A stretch of 64,000 bases of DNA from Kuschelorhynchus macadamiae. Its lineage: Eukaryota; Arthropoda; Insecta; Coleoptera; Curculionidae. The position numbers were made by a program, and so were the translations under genes. Positions within the stretch are counted from its first letter, which is position 1. Every line of letters starts with the position of its first letter. The stretch covers positions 372,001 through 436,000 of the forward strand of contig JAUTXW010003568.1 in NCBI GenBank assembly GCA_030620095.1, written 5' to 3'. Of this stretch, positions 34,591 through 47,264 are shown piece by piece. The notes under the pieces were generated by a model. The model was not told where the DNA came from, ran no database searches, and worked only from the letters and a program-made list of their open reading frames with translations.

Positions 34591-36790
34591 TTAAGAAATC
34601 ATGGTTCTTGGGATTAGACTGTGTCAAATTGGAATTACTTTTCGACGTTTCGCCTTCGATTGCACGAGGCATCTTCAGGGATCTTTACTCTACGAGATCT
34701 GAACATTGAATGAGCTCGAAGAGATTCAGGCCGGCTTTTATACCCGACTTGTGCTCGCCGAACCGGGACCCTGTGTTAAGATCGGTTTCCACGTGTGATG
34801 TAGACCGTGACTCGTGTCTCTATTGAAATTTTTTCTAGAACCTTGGTTTCCTTTACATTTATGAAATGGCTAGTGTTATGCTGATGTTCAGCTACAGCAG
34901 ATTGAACAATTTGTTTCTTTTTAATACATCGTTCATGTTTCTTAAGTCTGGTCAATATTGAGCGTCCTGTTTCTCCCACATACACTTCTCCACAGGGGCA
35001 AGGAATTTTATATGCTCCTTCTATTTGGAAAGGTACAAGATTTTTCGGGGATCGCAAGGATTGTCCAATCTTCTTATGTGTATTGAAGATTGTACGTATG
35101 TTGGACCGCCGAAGTAATCGTCCTATTTTGTCTGTAGTGCCATGTATGTAGGGAAGAACAACACTACCTAATGGTGGCTCTTTATCATTCTCCTTTGGCG
35201 GAGTTGGTTTACTATATCTTTTAATTGAACGCGTAATATCTTCAGTGCAATAGCCATTCCCTCTGAGAGCTTGGGTCAGTTTCGATGTTTCCGATGTTAA
35301 AGAATCTTGATCAGAAATAGAAATAGCTCTGAATACTAGTGAGTTAATAACCAATTTCTTTTGTGCTGGATGGTGATGAGAATTTGCATTTAAGTATCTA
35401 TTTGTATCCGTCGGTTTTCTATACACAGAATGTCCTAATGTACCATTTTCCTTCTTTTGAACACATACATCTAGAAAGGGAATTGTTCCATTAGATTCAA
35501 TTTCCACCGTGAACTTGATATTATGATGTTGCAGATTAAGGTGGTCCAGAAATATAAGGAGATTATCCTGTCCATGAGGCCAAACAACAAAAGTATCATC
35601 TACATATCTAAACCAGTGCTTCGGGTTTAGTGGAGCGAATGTTAGAGCAATATCCTCAAAGGCTTCCATAAAGATATTCGCTACCACAGGTGATAGAGGA
35701 GATCCCATAGCTGCCCCTGAAGTTTGTTCAAAAAAAGTTCCTTGAAAAATAAAATAAGTAGATGTAAGACAAGCTTCCACTAGGTCTATTAAGTTCTTAT
35801 CAAGATCATTATTATCCAGTTTGTCTGATACAATGGAAATTGAGTCGTTGACAGGAACATTTGTGTAAAGTGATTCTACATCGAAACTGACCAAAATATC
35901 TTCGGGATCCAACTGGATTGTCTTAAGTTTTTCCAAGAAAAGTGAGTTTTTAATCAAAAAATTTGTTTTTCCAGTAAATGGATTAAGAAAATTTGAAAGA
36001 TATTTACCTAGTTTGTATGTGGCCGAGTCTATTGCACTGACGATCAGTCGAAGTGGTACGTTGTCCTTGTGTATCTTCGGAAGACCGTAGAACCTGGGAA
36101 TCTTGGAGCTGCTTGGTTTTAATAATTTTTTCTTCGCTGGTGGTAGACTGGATGTGTTGATCAAATTGGTAATGCGCCTTTCTATTCTACTTGTGGGGTC
36201 TGCCTGCATAACCTTATAGGTGTTGTTGTCCAAAAGTTAAGTAACCTTTTCCACATATTCTGTTCTGTCCGTGACGACTGTGGCGTTGCCTTTAACTGCT
36301 AGAAGTACCACAATGTTTGTGTGTGATCTTCGCTGTCTCATATCTGACTTCATCTGCTTGTTCCACTGGTAATCTTCTGATTGCTGCTTCAACAGAAGAT
36401 ACTATGTCTTCTACGGGAATGCTACTCGGTGCTCTTGCGAAGTTTTGGCCCTTGGAAAGGACGGAAAGTTCTGCTTCGGATAACGGCTTCAATGACAAGT
36501 TTCACTGGGTTTTTTCTGTTCAGGAGGACTTCAAACTTCTTTTGTTCCTTAAGTGTAACTTCTTGATGGATTTTTTCTGCCTGTACATTGGTAATGTTGT
36601 CCAAAGTTGTAAATATAGTTCCTTCTAGTCTAGAAGCTAATTTCAGATGAAGTTTTAATAGTTTCCGGGCATTTGTATCTAAATCACGACATATTGCCTT
36701 AATCCTTTCTCTAACTAATGCATTGCTAGCACGTTTATAAATACTCTTAGCTAGACTAGATCTAGACCAAAGCCGTGAAAGCTTCCGTTC
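34591..36790 (-). mobile_element. Penelope-like element, bounded by 13-bp duplications
   Basis: A 2.2-kb insertion lies between perfect 13-bp direct repeats. The coding strand is minus. The 3' end (34591-34775) is shared with the fragment at 17158-17512. It contains the box ctgaagatgcctcg ... aaggcgaaacgtc (34645-34680), which resembles a hammerhead core but lacks a good helix I. The 5' end is truncated inside the ORF (around 36790). Confidence 0.93.
34776..36790 (-). pseudogene. PLE reverse transcriptase with GIY-YIG endonuclease, lightly broken
   Basis: From the 5' side, 36790-36422 encodes an N-terminal helical region (RASNALVRERIKAICRDL...). A frameshift near 36490 leads into SLKPLSEAELSVLSKGQNF (36498 on), a second near 36310 returns to the main frame, and a TAA at 36237-36239 interrupts it just before LLDNNTYKVMQADP. 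Then come a 485-codon frame with PRFYGLPKIHK, VSFDVESLYTNVP (palm motif A), GAAMGSPLSPVVAN and FRYVDDTFVVW (Y-V-D-D intact). At the C-terminus is a GIY-YIG nuclease (CPCGEVYVGETGRS, then RLKKHE). The end is shortened: codons around FYKRKVRESIEIF, present in the 17.4-kb fragment, are missing. PLEs copy themselves by target-primed reverse transcription. Confidence 0.92.
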
Positions 36791-36803
36791 TATAATAAAT
36801 CAC
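36791..36803. repeat. PLE target-site duplication, right
   Basis: TATAATAAATCAC, an exact match to 34578-34590. Confidence 0.92.
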
Positions 36804-37810
36804 AATAATTAAATCTTTATCATATTGACGTTTTTCTTATCTTTTAATTTTATTAATTTTGACATTTAAAATTGACAAATTTTAAATAGCAACAGTTTTC
36901 CTGGAACATGAATTTATTAATTACTAATGGTATGATTAACATTATATTTCTTATAATAATGGCCGTGGACAAAGTATAGTATTCAACTCGCAATTTAAGG
37001 TCATTATTCATTCAGGAGACTTGCGCCTCTCGCCTACGACTCGAGAAGCAAAAGTCACCCTGCGTAAATAATGGCTACCACAAATTGCTCGTTTAATAAT
37101 ATACTATATTTACATTAATTCAATACATGTATAGGGTAAATGAGGGAGAGTTGCCCCACCTTTTGAAAAATATCTATAATTTTTTTCAATGCTTGGATTT
37201 TTCTTTTCACAATACATCACTACACAGGTATTGCTTAAAGCTTTATTGAAGTGCAAAAATAAAGATTGATTCTAAGAAAATATAGACATAACAAAAATAT
37301 ATTTCTCTGAGAAAAATCGCTGACTCTCCCACATTGTTGGGATAGATGTCACATAGAGAACGAAGAGATGCCGCAGTGTTTAAAACATCTATTTTTCATT
37401 TTTTTTGCGTAATTCCAGCCTGGAACAGATGTTGCAAACTTCGCCATACATGGTGCAAGTAACTTGCAACCATTTTGTTGCAAACTTCACCATACATGGT
37501 GCAAGTAACATTTTAAACATTTAAGGTACTGCAGCCAATTGATTTTTTTGTTGTTGTTTTATAAAATTCAAACATCTACTGTTTTTCTTCTAGTGTTTTT
37601 TTCTTTTCTGCCATCGTGGCCATTTTTCAGATTTTCTTGTGATGTTAACACACTTGCGCATTGCTTGAACCTTTGTTTGAGAGATACAGGTATTTTTGGA
37701 ACTGGAAGCATTTCATGCAGATATTTTGAAGGTGTAATTTTCGGATTTTAATTTTTTCTACTAGGAGAATATATACTGGCTTGAATAAGACTGTATGGGC
37801 TTGTGGAGGG

Positions 37811-37982
37811 TTCTTCTGGGATGTAAATCTGTTACAGGTCTGGGAATATCAGTCTCTCTTTCAGGGAAAACATGTGTCGCAAATGAATCTACAATAGAAT
37901 TAAAATTATCTGCGAAAGATTTTTTCCCTGAAAGAGAAACTGATATTCCCAGACCTGCAATACCAGCTTTACATCCCAGAAT
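37811..37982. repeat. Inverted duplication, ~65-bp arms
   Basis: 37811-37877 (ttctgggatgtaaa ... ctgggaatatcag ... cagggaaaa) is repeated inverted at 37919-37982, about 40 bp apart. The right arm continues in phase from the transposase tail (GIPIDLSGILGC-like), so the left arm is the extra copy. Confidence 0.85.
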
Positions 37983-37984
37983 GC

Positions 37985-38824
37985 CGCTTAAGTCTATGGG
38001 ATTCCTGTCGCCTTCAAACCGTTAATGGCTGTAACTACAGAAGCTGATCTTAACCAAGTTTTTCCAATTAATGCACCGACTTGATACTTTGTGAGGTTTC
38101 TGGTGGGGTTGTGCTTCATCCACAAGTGAGCTTCTTGATTGAAATAAGTTTTAAATGGCTAGGGGCTGAAGAACCAGCGTTAAGTGGCTTGATAAACACA
38201 GGATAATAATATCGTTATCGTCAGCCACTTGCAACATATGAACTGTGACCATCTAAGATTAGTAAACATTCACCGAATGGCTTATTGGGAATAAACTGCT
38301 CTTTTAACCATTTGAGAATTAATTCCAAGTTTATATAGGATGACTTTTTGTTCATGTAAACTTTTGATCCGGCTGGCAGTCCATCAGAAAATTCAGCTTT
38401 TAATAACCTGCCATGACTTTATCGGCTGAAAATGTATGTTTTAATTTTATTTTCTCGGCAAAGTTGTAAGCCAGCCTTCGAACCGTGTTTCTGTCAGGAG
38501 CAAATCCAGCCGCTGACAGTCGCTGTATGTCAGCAACCAATCGTTTTTCGTTTTCATAGCCTAGAATAACTAAAAAAAATTATTTATTATAATTCCTTTA
38601 TAATAAATTCTTTATTTCGTACCTTCGGGTCCGAGGTTCCCTTTGCGAAATTTCCCACTGGCCATTCGGTGTATAAGGGTCGTTGCTGGGACGCCAGATT
38701 GTCTATGAGCTCCCCTTTTGCTTATCTCACCAGATCTAACTTTACTAATTATCTCTTGCAATTGTTCTTCGGTTCACGGAGCCCTCAGGGGTCTACTTGC
38801 TTTCCTTTGATATTTCCGTGCCAT
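37985..38824 (-). pseudogene. Pogo/Tigger (DDE_1) transposase remnant
   Basis: The ATG at 38824 begins MARKYQRKASRPLRAP. A psq-type helix-turn-helix follows, then stop codons (LQEIISKVRSGEISKRGAHR, SGVPATTLIHRMASGKF). Later frames give RLSAAGFAPDRNTVRRLAYN and then, after a deletion that removes the first catalytic Asp region, GSKVYMNKKSSYINLELIL. Next come LLILDGHSSYVA (second Asp) and a worn LQPL box without its Asp (reads LQPLAI), ending with a segment around WLRSASVVTAINGLKATGIP. It is dead. The arrangement is the same as in elements 1 and 2, but I see no C-terminal zinc finger. Confidence 0.8.
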
Positions 38825-39353
38825 TTTTCTAAATAGAAAATATCATTTTAACTTGATAAAATAATATAACACTGGAGAAATAGCATGCGGCGTCTCTACT
38901 GACAAAAACGCGGCAACTGTCTTTTGGTTGGTAGCCGTGACTACTTAGCAAGGTCACCGAAGGTCAACTCTATAAAATGTATCATTGCACATATAAACAT
39001 TAACCATAAAATACCGGAAACACTCTCAAACGCAAAATAAGGCTACTACGATTTAAATAATCACAGTTACTAAAACTGTACATAAAATTTATTCTTACCT
39101 TTGTAAATAAGAAGATCACAAGCACTGCCAAACCAAATCAACACTTACGCTACTGTGACTATTAATTCTGTGCTTTTTTTTTTTAAATGTAAATTATCAA
39201 TTTACCAAATCGTAAAACACACTTAAATGAACTCCTAAAAGTAAACAAACACACAACGAGGGCATATTTGGTTGCCTAACTTATCACCTATTCAAGGAAA
39301 TATGGCGGATGCGGTGTCTCTTCTGTCGCGGCAACTCTCCTGCATTTATCCTA

Positions 39354-42300
39354 CATGAAGCTTGCTTAGATTATGGCGTAAAGTCCTTATGAACTTACCA
39401 ATACATGCAAACAGCAGCCAGTCATCTTTTCGGAGAGCTGTAGGTTGCGGGTTCTCGGGTACACCTTTAGAAATTAAAATGAGCGCCACCTAATTGACTG
39501 TGACACAATTAGGCAGAAATCTATATTGATATTTAAATGCAGATAAAATAAAGATTTGGAGGGCTTTTCAATAAAACACTATATAAAGTGCAGACTGTAA
39601 AATTTTAATGATACCTTTGTTCTTTCGTTCCTTTTTTTTAAGAGTTGTTTTATAAAATAATTTTGAAATGTGAAATTTAGTTTACATTTTACAATTTAAT
39701 CGACCTTAAAATATAAAAATAAATACATCAAGAAAAAGCAAAAATAAGTATAAAATATATCAAATATGTGAGATGCAATAGAAAGTTATTACCATTATAT
39801 CATCAACCTGTGAACATCTGGCGAAATGTCATGACACAAACATGTAAACATAAAAATTAAATTAAATAGCGCACAGGGAATCAAAAATTCATGAAGTTTA
39901 TTTTAACACACTGCCGCAAGGAAAAATTAACAAAAATATAAAGTATTTCGCCAAGGCTGTTTTACAAAAAATAGGTTACTTACTTCCTTTCTGCTACCTT
40001 ATATAACATTTATAAATATAAAAATTAATAATTAATCCATGGTACTCTTACAGGAAGGAACTCCAAAACCATTGTAGAACTCTTGGTTTATGTACCCCAA
40101 AAATTACACCATAATTTGTAATTATATCCCAAAACCATATCTTGAATTCTTAACCTGAAATCCTACAAACGATTGTTTGTCTTAAAATAAAATCGACACG
40201 GAATGTTCAAAACCAAGTTATTTACAACAACTTTCTCCTTCGACGTCAACGGTCACCAACAAAAGGAATTTCCAGGCTGTACAAAACAGTCAAAACAAAA
40301 TTCAGGACGCCATTCTGTGTATAGAAGATAATTGTGAATTAGCTCACAGCAGGAAACTAATTTGAAAATCGACTTACCACGTGGTTGATCAAATGTGGAA
40401 CCAAACAAAACGGGACTAAAATTTAGGGCCAGATGATATCCATAAATAGGCCTTAGGCTTTCAACTGCACTGCGCTTTAAAAAGAAATTACTTAGGACAG
40501 TTAGGACATACTTTCAGTACTTAAAAATAATTGGTCCATTAAGACACTTTTACAAAGCCGGACACATGTTGCACCTCTAAGGAGAGCCAATAGAAAGGGG
40601 CGAGAAAATCAGCTCCAGAAAATTCGAAGAAGTTTGACATTCCCGTCCATCATTCTTCCTCACTTTAGACTTATGCCAACCTAATGCCATAAAATAAAAT
40701 AATAATTACAAAGGAGTTCACTGCTAGCGCCACTAGTATAAGGGAGAAACAACCCGATAATATTTGGTGCCCCCCGAATAATGCTGGCGAATTGCCGCTG
40801 AGAAGAACCAAAATCGTGACAGAAATGAAAAAACACGACACTGTCAAAAAATAAGAAACCAATGAAACCATAGTGACAGAAGAGAAAGGTAGGCAAATTC
40901 CGAATATTTGTAAACAAAACAAAAACATATTTCTTTAGTCTTTTTTAGAGAAGTTGAGAATACTTTACAAAATGTAATCCAATGAATTATGAGTAAAACA
41001 GATTGAGGTATAGGTATAAAATGTAATTTATATGAAAGTCTTGATATTTTAATGGTTATATTTAACTGCAAGTTATAATGTTCAAAATTAGCAAAATGTT
41101 CATTAAACATTCCATACAAATCAAACATTAAGAAAAGCAGCTTGGATAAATGAAAACAAAAAGCTATGTAAACTGAAACTTTCTAATAGTTTAAGTGTTC
41201 TCAAAGTGTTAAATTGATATTTACAAAAAAGAAGAGAGTAAATATGTTTATCATAATTCATGTGAGTGAAATGGACTGAAATAAGAAACCAAAAAAACAA
41301 AATATTTTATCGTAAATGAAAAAATTGTTATTTTCATTAATAAAGAAGGCCAGTATCTTAGTAACTAAAACTGATTATATATTCAAAATACGTCACTTTA
41401 AATAGTAACACCCTATTAATAAAGATTCTATGAACTTTCTTTTATAAAGTGTATGATATGTAAATTTGGAAAAATCCAACTCGTAGATTTATTCGACAAG
41501 CTGGTGATAGAACACTATATGAAAATCAGTAAGTATATAACTAGCTAAATTTTGTAATTGCCTCCCTGTTACTATAAACTCAATTATACATAAATTTTAA
41601 AAGGTTATAATATAATACTTATATGTAAATATATTTAACTGCCAATAAAATCTGCAGCGACTTGTTTCAGTGACTCAAGTAGATCTGAAACGACAGACTG
41701 ATTATACTATAAATAAACCCCTAACAGTAGAACCAAACCGTTCGATAGGTTAACAGTGTAACTGCCATTTAATGTTCGAAAATTTCCTCGCTAAAAATAA
41801 TATTACCTTTTAGCAAAATGACGAATATGTTTGGCACATCTGATGCAAATATAGCCTGAGCCGGAATTTATGAACGTTTCAAACCATCAAGTTATAAGAT
41901 CGATCACGGGCTATGCGGAGCAATTTACATTCGACATAAAAGTACTTTTATGTTACAAGTAAAGTGCAGTTAGGTGTAATAACATCAGGACCCAATTTTA
42001 GTAAAAGATACCTTACGGGAGACCTCGAACGGATGTCGGGAACGAAAATAATGGCAATAGATTACAATGGAAAAACCCGAATTCCCTAACGGCACTGGAA
42101 TAGGTTGGATAGCCGTATGTTTTGTTTCTAACTATTTTGCCGACTGAGAGAAAGGTCGATTTTTCCGTCAAATTAAATTTTCGGGGTTTACCTATATTGC
42201 AGTATAGCAAGAAAATAATTATTCATTATTTTCGAAATATTGCTAAGAGAATTACAGCCATACATAGAGTGTGTTTTTAAATCCGTGGTGAGAGTACATC

Positions 42301-42631
42301 GCACTATGGAAAATATGATTCTGATTCATATAAAAAGTCTATAACCTGTCTTGGAGAAATTGCTTTCAAACTTTGCTTGAACATAGTAGTTGGTATATGA
42401 GTAAAAGTATTATATAGATTCAACAAATATTATTTTCTTACACGGATTTATTTTTAACCGCTTCCCGACCAAATTTATTTTGAAAAGTAGATCCTAAATG
42501 CCCGATTTTTTTTAATGGAATATTTTAAATTTTCAAAACAGACTTCCCAAATGTATTTTCAAAGTTGAAAAAAAAACAAGGTTTATGACAAAAAACAAAA
42601 CGTTTTATTTCAATATATGACATAACCCGAG
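39354..42631. other. No gene recognised (3.3 kb)
   Basis: The stretch is AT-rich. The longest frames (94 codons at 40844-41128 (-) and 85 codons at 40671-40928 (-)) are hydrophobic, overlap each other on the same strand and have no recognisable domain. No inverted termini were found. It could be host intergenic or intronic sequence. Confidence 0.55.
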
Positions 42632-42779
42632 TTAACTAGGGCTTTCAAAAAACACAATTTTTAAACAAAATTTGACCCTAGTAAAAAGAAAAAAAAGTAG
42701 TAAATGAATAATGTAACATAAAAATTAGCAAAAAAACCTTAACAACTTTTTATTTTTTAATATAAACTTTCTCGAATTA

Positions 42780-45356
42780 AATACAGAACCTACTAGAATA
42801 TCAAATACAAACATGTCCTTAATTGATTTACTTTTTTCAAATATAGATTCAATCGAGGTTTGCGGAATAAGAGATGTTGAGATATCGGACCATATGCTCA
42901 TTTATTGCGACATAAAATTTGGAGAACCCAAATCTAATACTTATAACTTTACATACAGAAATTTACAAAGTGTCAACAACAAGCGATTTCAATCTGATAT
43001 CGAACTAATACCTTGGCACATAATGTATCATATGGCGAACATAAATAGCAAAGTTGATTTTTTCAACCAATCATTATTCGACGTTATAAATCTGCATGCT
43101 CCCTTAAAAAATATCAGAGGTAAAAATAAGCCATACAGACCATGGATTACACCTAATATTAGAATAATGCATCGTAATAGGACCTTAAATAAGTTTAGAA
43201 ACACCAAAAATTGGGAGGACTGGAACACATACAAACAGTATAGAAATCTTACTACTAGCGCAATCAGATCGGAAAAAAAAGGCTTATTTAACATATAGGT
43301 TTGGAGTGTGCAGTAATAAAGAAGCATGGAAGAATTAAATAAAATTAATATTTCTAAAAAACAAAATATACATCCTCCCAATTCCTTGCGAAATGTAGAT
43401 GAACTTAATACTTATTTTACTAATATAAATAAAAATAACAATAAGCCTGATGAAGAATTTATTAAGAATTTTAAGGAACATAAAATTACACAAAATGAAT
43501 TTAAATTTAGGCTGATAACGCAAGATACAATAATTTCCATTCTAAAAACCATAAAGAGTAAAGCATTTGGAGCTGATAATTTAAATATTACACTTATTTT
43601 ACTTTGTTGTCCTGCCATAATTAATCCACTAACTCACATTATAAATGTTTGTTTAGAAAAAAATCATTTTCCAGATCAATGGAAGGAAACCAATGTTATT
43701 CCGTCGCCTACTAAATTTAAACAAATCCGTTCAATATCGATTCTTCGAGTTCTCTCTAAACTATTAGAAAAAATTATGGAACAGCAAATAATTGAGTATT
43801 TAAATATTAGTAATTTGATCCCTGAATATCAGTTTGGCTTCCGTAAAGGTTATGGTTACCGCATTATCTCAGGTAACGGATGATATATTTAAAGCGCTTG
43901 ATAATAATCTAGCTATTGTTTTGGTTCTTTTGGATTTTACTCAAGCTTTTGACATGGTCAACCACGAAATATTATTGTCTTTGTTGCAGTGTCTGGGTTT
44001 TAGCGATTCTGCGGTGGCACTGGTGTCTTCTTTTTCGTCAGACAGAAAACAAAGAGTAGTACTTGATGGTAAAATGTCGAAAGCCCTTAATGTTGCCTCT
44101 GGGGTGCCTCAGGGTAGCATTCTGAGTCCATTACTATATACTTTCTATACGCCGCAATTAATAAATACATTTCGATATTGTAGCCATCATTGCTACGCAG
44201 ATGAAACCCAGGTATATTATTCATTTAAAAGTACTGATATAGCCGAGGCCAATAGATGCATTAACGCGAATTTGGACACTTTATATAGGGAAACTCAAAA
44301 GCTCCTCTTAAAGATTAACCCAACCAAATCAGTAGCTATTCTTTTTTGCAGTGATAACAATCGAATGAATATTTTAGATAACTTAAATCTACACATAAAT
44401 AATGATCCAATAGATTTTAAAAACTCTGCCAAAAATCTGGGACTCATAATGGATCATAAACTTAGATTTAAAGAACATGTTACTCTTAAACTAAAAAGTG
44501 GATATTCCGCCTTATAAACAATATTTTCGTAAAGGCACTTTTCGAGTTATAACACTAAGAAAATGCTTTGTGATGCACTAGTGTTATCACCATTAAACTT
44601 CTGTGACACCATCTATGGACCTTGTCTTGATAATGCCGATGCTAATAGATTACAAAAACTCCAAAATTCCTGTCTAAGGCTTATTTTTGGTATAAGAAGA
44701 CGTGAACACATTTTTCATAAGTTAAAAGAAGCAAATTGGTTAAATATGCACAATAGACGAGTCTTACATGCTCTTGCCCTTTTTTATAAAATTCTTAAGT
44801 TTAAGACTCCACCATATTTGCACAAAAAAATAACTTATCGTACTGATGTGCACAATCTTAATATAAGACGAAAAATTCTATTAACTATACCGTCACACAA
44901 CTTTTTGTTATTTAACACATTTAATAAACAAATTCAAAATAAATGGGTTTACTGTCTCAGAAAAAGCTTTCAAGAGAAAAACCAAACTACTTCTTCTAAA
45001 CCATATTTAATTGATTGTCTATGCCACAAAATGCTAAATTTGAAACTTAATACCTTCCTTTTTCCCTATCCTTATCCATCTTCCATTTTCCTTTTAGTGT
45101 CTGCTTTTTTGCTTCTATGTTTTTCTTTTCAAATTTTTAAAAAAAAAATTTAACTGCTAGCTGCTTATAAATTTCTTTTTCATTTCTTATATTTTTGGCC
45201 TCAACAGAATCCGGGGAATGAACATACCCTGAAATTTGAAAACGAGGCCCGTTAGTTAACATGATTATTATCATAATAATAATTGTTATTTTAAGTTAAT
45301 TCGTTAAATGTATTTATTGGTAACTAATAAACGTCTTATTATTATTATTATTATTA
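42780..45356 (+). mobile_element. LINE inserted in piggyBac, (TTA)n tail
   Basis: Coding similarity starts near 42813, inside the endonuclease domain, and the element ends in a tta repeat at 45335-45356. Directly beyond that the piggyBac coding end begins. It is 5'-truncated. I could not define a target-site duplication by eye. Confidence 0.8.
42813..45153 (+). pseudogene. LINE endonuclease/reverse transcriptase, several breaks, altered active site
   Basis: 42813-43298 is the end of an endonuclease domain (SLIDLLFSN, then EISDHMLIYC, the S-D-H motif) and the linker. A frameshift in an A-run near 43275 separates it from 43326-43883 (ending QFGFRKGYG). A further shift near 43850 gives 43834-44517 with LVLLDFTQAFDMVNH (motif A), ASGVPQGSILSPLLY and CYADETQVY. 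The family active site is Y-A-D-D, and here the second Asp is Glu. Two stop codons near 44517 and 44532 precede the C-terminal part (LVLSPLNFCDTIYGP ... KLQNSCLRLIFGIRRREH). It is non-functional. Confidence 0.88.
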
Positions 45357-46992
45357 AATAGAGCTAACTGTGTGATATACTCTAAAGCACGGTGTAATAC
45401 AGAGCGGCACATTACAATCAGGGCAGTAGTACCGTGTTTCCTTTCGAACTTTTTTGCCGTGAGCATCACGCACTCTACAGCACACATCACATTGCCGAGT
45501 TGAAGATTGTTTTTTTTCAGTTGCAGGGATACAGTCTGGGAATGACGTCCTGTAAGTCTAAGTGGTGCAGGCTGGCTTGAAGGTCGTCCTTTTCTGGAAG
45601 AAAATTCCGTGCGATGATATTTTTCCATAATATTTTTGATGAGGTCCAATCTATAAACCAGTGCTGACTTTTCTCCTCCGGTTTTTCGATATAGTACAAA
45701 GGAGTTCCATAGAGCCAAATCTAATAAATGGAAAAATATTTTCTTGTAATACTTCTTTCCACGCTTTCTTGGAAGGTTGTAATCTGCGAGGTGTTGATTC
45801 ACCCGATCAACTCCACCCATGATGTCGTTATAATCAACGACGACTTTGGGTTTTATTATAGTCTCCCTTGGTTTTACTACCTCCAAACAGGTGTTTTGTA
45901 TGAATGGTTGAAATCAAAGAAACATCTTTCTTGTCTTTCCACTTTAGAACAGAAACTTTACCTCTCTGAAAGGCCACCACTTTTTCAGTTTTTTCTTTTT
46001 CAACTGTGAAGGAACTTCTTTCCGTGTTAATTTCAGTGTTCCATAAACATCGGTTTTTACTGAAATTAGTAAATCCGCAAGCTGGGGAGAGTTATAAAAA
46101 TTATCCATCGTTATGTAGTAGCTCTTGTGTAACAATGGTTTGGAGAGAGTCATAACGACTTGCGGAAATTAGTAGATATTCATAATCTTTATCAAGGTTG
46201 GTTTGTTTTCCAGTATAGATGATAAAATTCCATACATACCCACTCTTAGATTCACACAGTAAGTACGTCTTTATTCCAAATCGAGCTCTTTTTAACAGAA
46301 TGCATTGGATCCAACCAAGTCTATCCTTATATAAAAGAAGACTTTCATCTATAGACTGGTTTTTTTTTCAGGTACAACCAGTTCTTGAAACTTGCTAACC
46401 ATCTTTTTGTATACTGGTCATATTTTATTGAGTTTTGGATTTGGATGTGTAGCTTCATTCAAAGTCATTACTATTAGAAAAATTGATGTTTTGATGTATG
46501 GCTTCAAATCTATCTCTGCTCATGCGATTGGAAAAAAAAGGAGTCACCAAAAGAGGATCGGTCGACCAGAATTGAAGCAATTCTGGTTTTTTATAAAGCT
46601 TTGTAAAATTGTCAATCCTAAAAAGACTCTGATTTCTTCGCTAATTACAGGGTACCACTTTTTACCTCTTTTTTTTGGGCAGCACACCTACTGGTTTCTG
46701 TTACTATGTGGCCAACTAGATCGTCGTCAACGAATTGTTCAGAGAAATCCAGTATGTTCCAATTATCGACGGATGCACAATTTATAGACGGTTTAGCCGT
46801 AAAAGGGAGAGATGGAGGGGCTGGGGAATCAGGGTGCAATTCAAACCAATTACATGCTTGAAGTAAATCTGCTGAACTATCTGAATTTGATCTACCACTC
46901 GAAACATTGTCATAACTTGTATCAGAGCCGCCTTCGTCTATTGGTTCTTCAATTTCTGACTCACTTGACAGATCATAATCGTGCCTGTCCAT
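45357..46992 (-). pseudogene. piggyBac-type transposase (PGBD4-like), broken
   Basis: The Met at 46992 starts MDRHDYDLSSESEIEEPIDE, the acidic N-terminus usual in this family. Several frames then carry conserved blocks in order: FTKLYKKPELLQFWSTDPLL, RDRFEAIHQNINFSNS, SIDESLLLYKDRLGW, KRARFGIKTYLLCESKSGYV, YYITMDNFYNSPQLADLL (catalytic Asp), VVVDYNDIMGGVDRVNQHLA (catalytic Asp), then the C-terminal cysteine-rich region in a worn form. Multiple frameshifts separate the blocks. piggyBac transposases excise cleanly and insert at TTAA. Confidence 0.88.
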
Positions 46993-47264
46993 AATATAAT
47001 ACTTGAGTTTCAACTACTACACACAACAATATCTCTCACGTATAAAAGCAGCGCAGCCAACCTTATCAATTAGCAACAGATAGTAAATAGTACATCTGTA
47101 CCCCCTGCCGCCTATTTTAGCTCGAGGACCAAGAAAAAGCCGTAAAAATCCGACATGACCCGAGACGACTGAGCTAAACGTGTAAAAATGCTGGAATATG
47201 CATTTTGCCGCTTATCACGAGACAATTCGGGTGATGGCGACCATTACCGATAAATTTAGCGAAC

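Larger units (their letters stand above)
37134..39351 (-). mobile_element. Pogo/Tigger-like transposon 3
   Basis: The inverted ends GGGTAAATGAGGGAGAGTTG (37134) and the complement of GGATAAATGCAGGAGAGTTG (ending 39351) are flanked by TA at 37132-37133 and 39352-39353. The length is 2218 bp. A tandem duplication of gttgcaaacttc(g/a)ccatac... lies at 37427-37513 in the subterminal region. An internal inverted duplication lies at 37811-37982. Confidence 0.85.

Noticed and set aside
34645..34680. Active hammerhead ribozyme in the PLE 3' end
   Set aside because: The core boxes are present, but I could not form helix I around the candidate cleavage site, so it is described only as hammerhead-like.
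37795..38025. 76-codon plus frame (MGLWRVLLGCKS...)
   Set aside because: It spans an inverted duplication of the transposase end of pogo 3, so it is not an independent gene.
40671..41128. Hydrophobic 78-94 codon frames suggesting a small membrane protein
   Set aside because: The frames overlap in several phases on one strand, lie in AT-rich sequence with no conserved motif, and hydrophobic frames arise easily from T-rich DNA.
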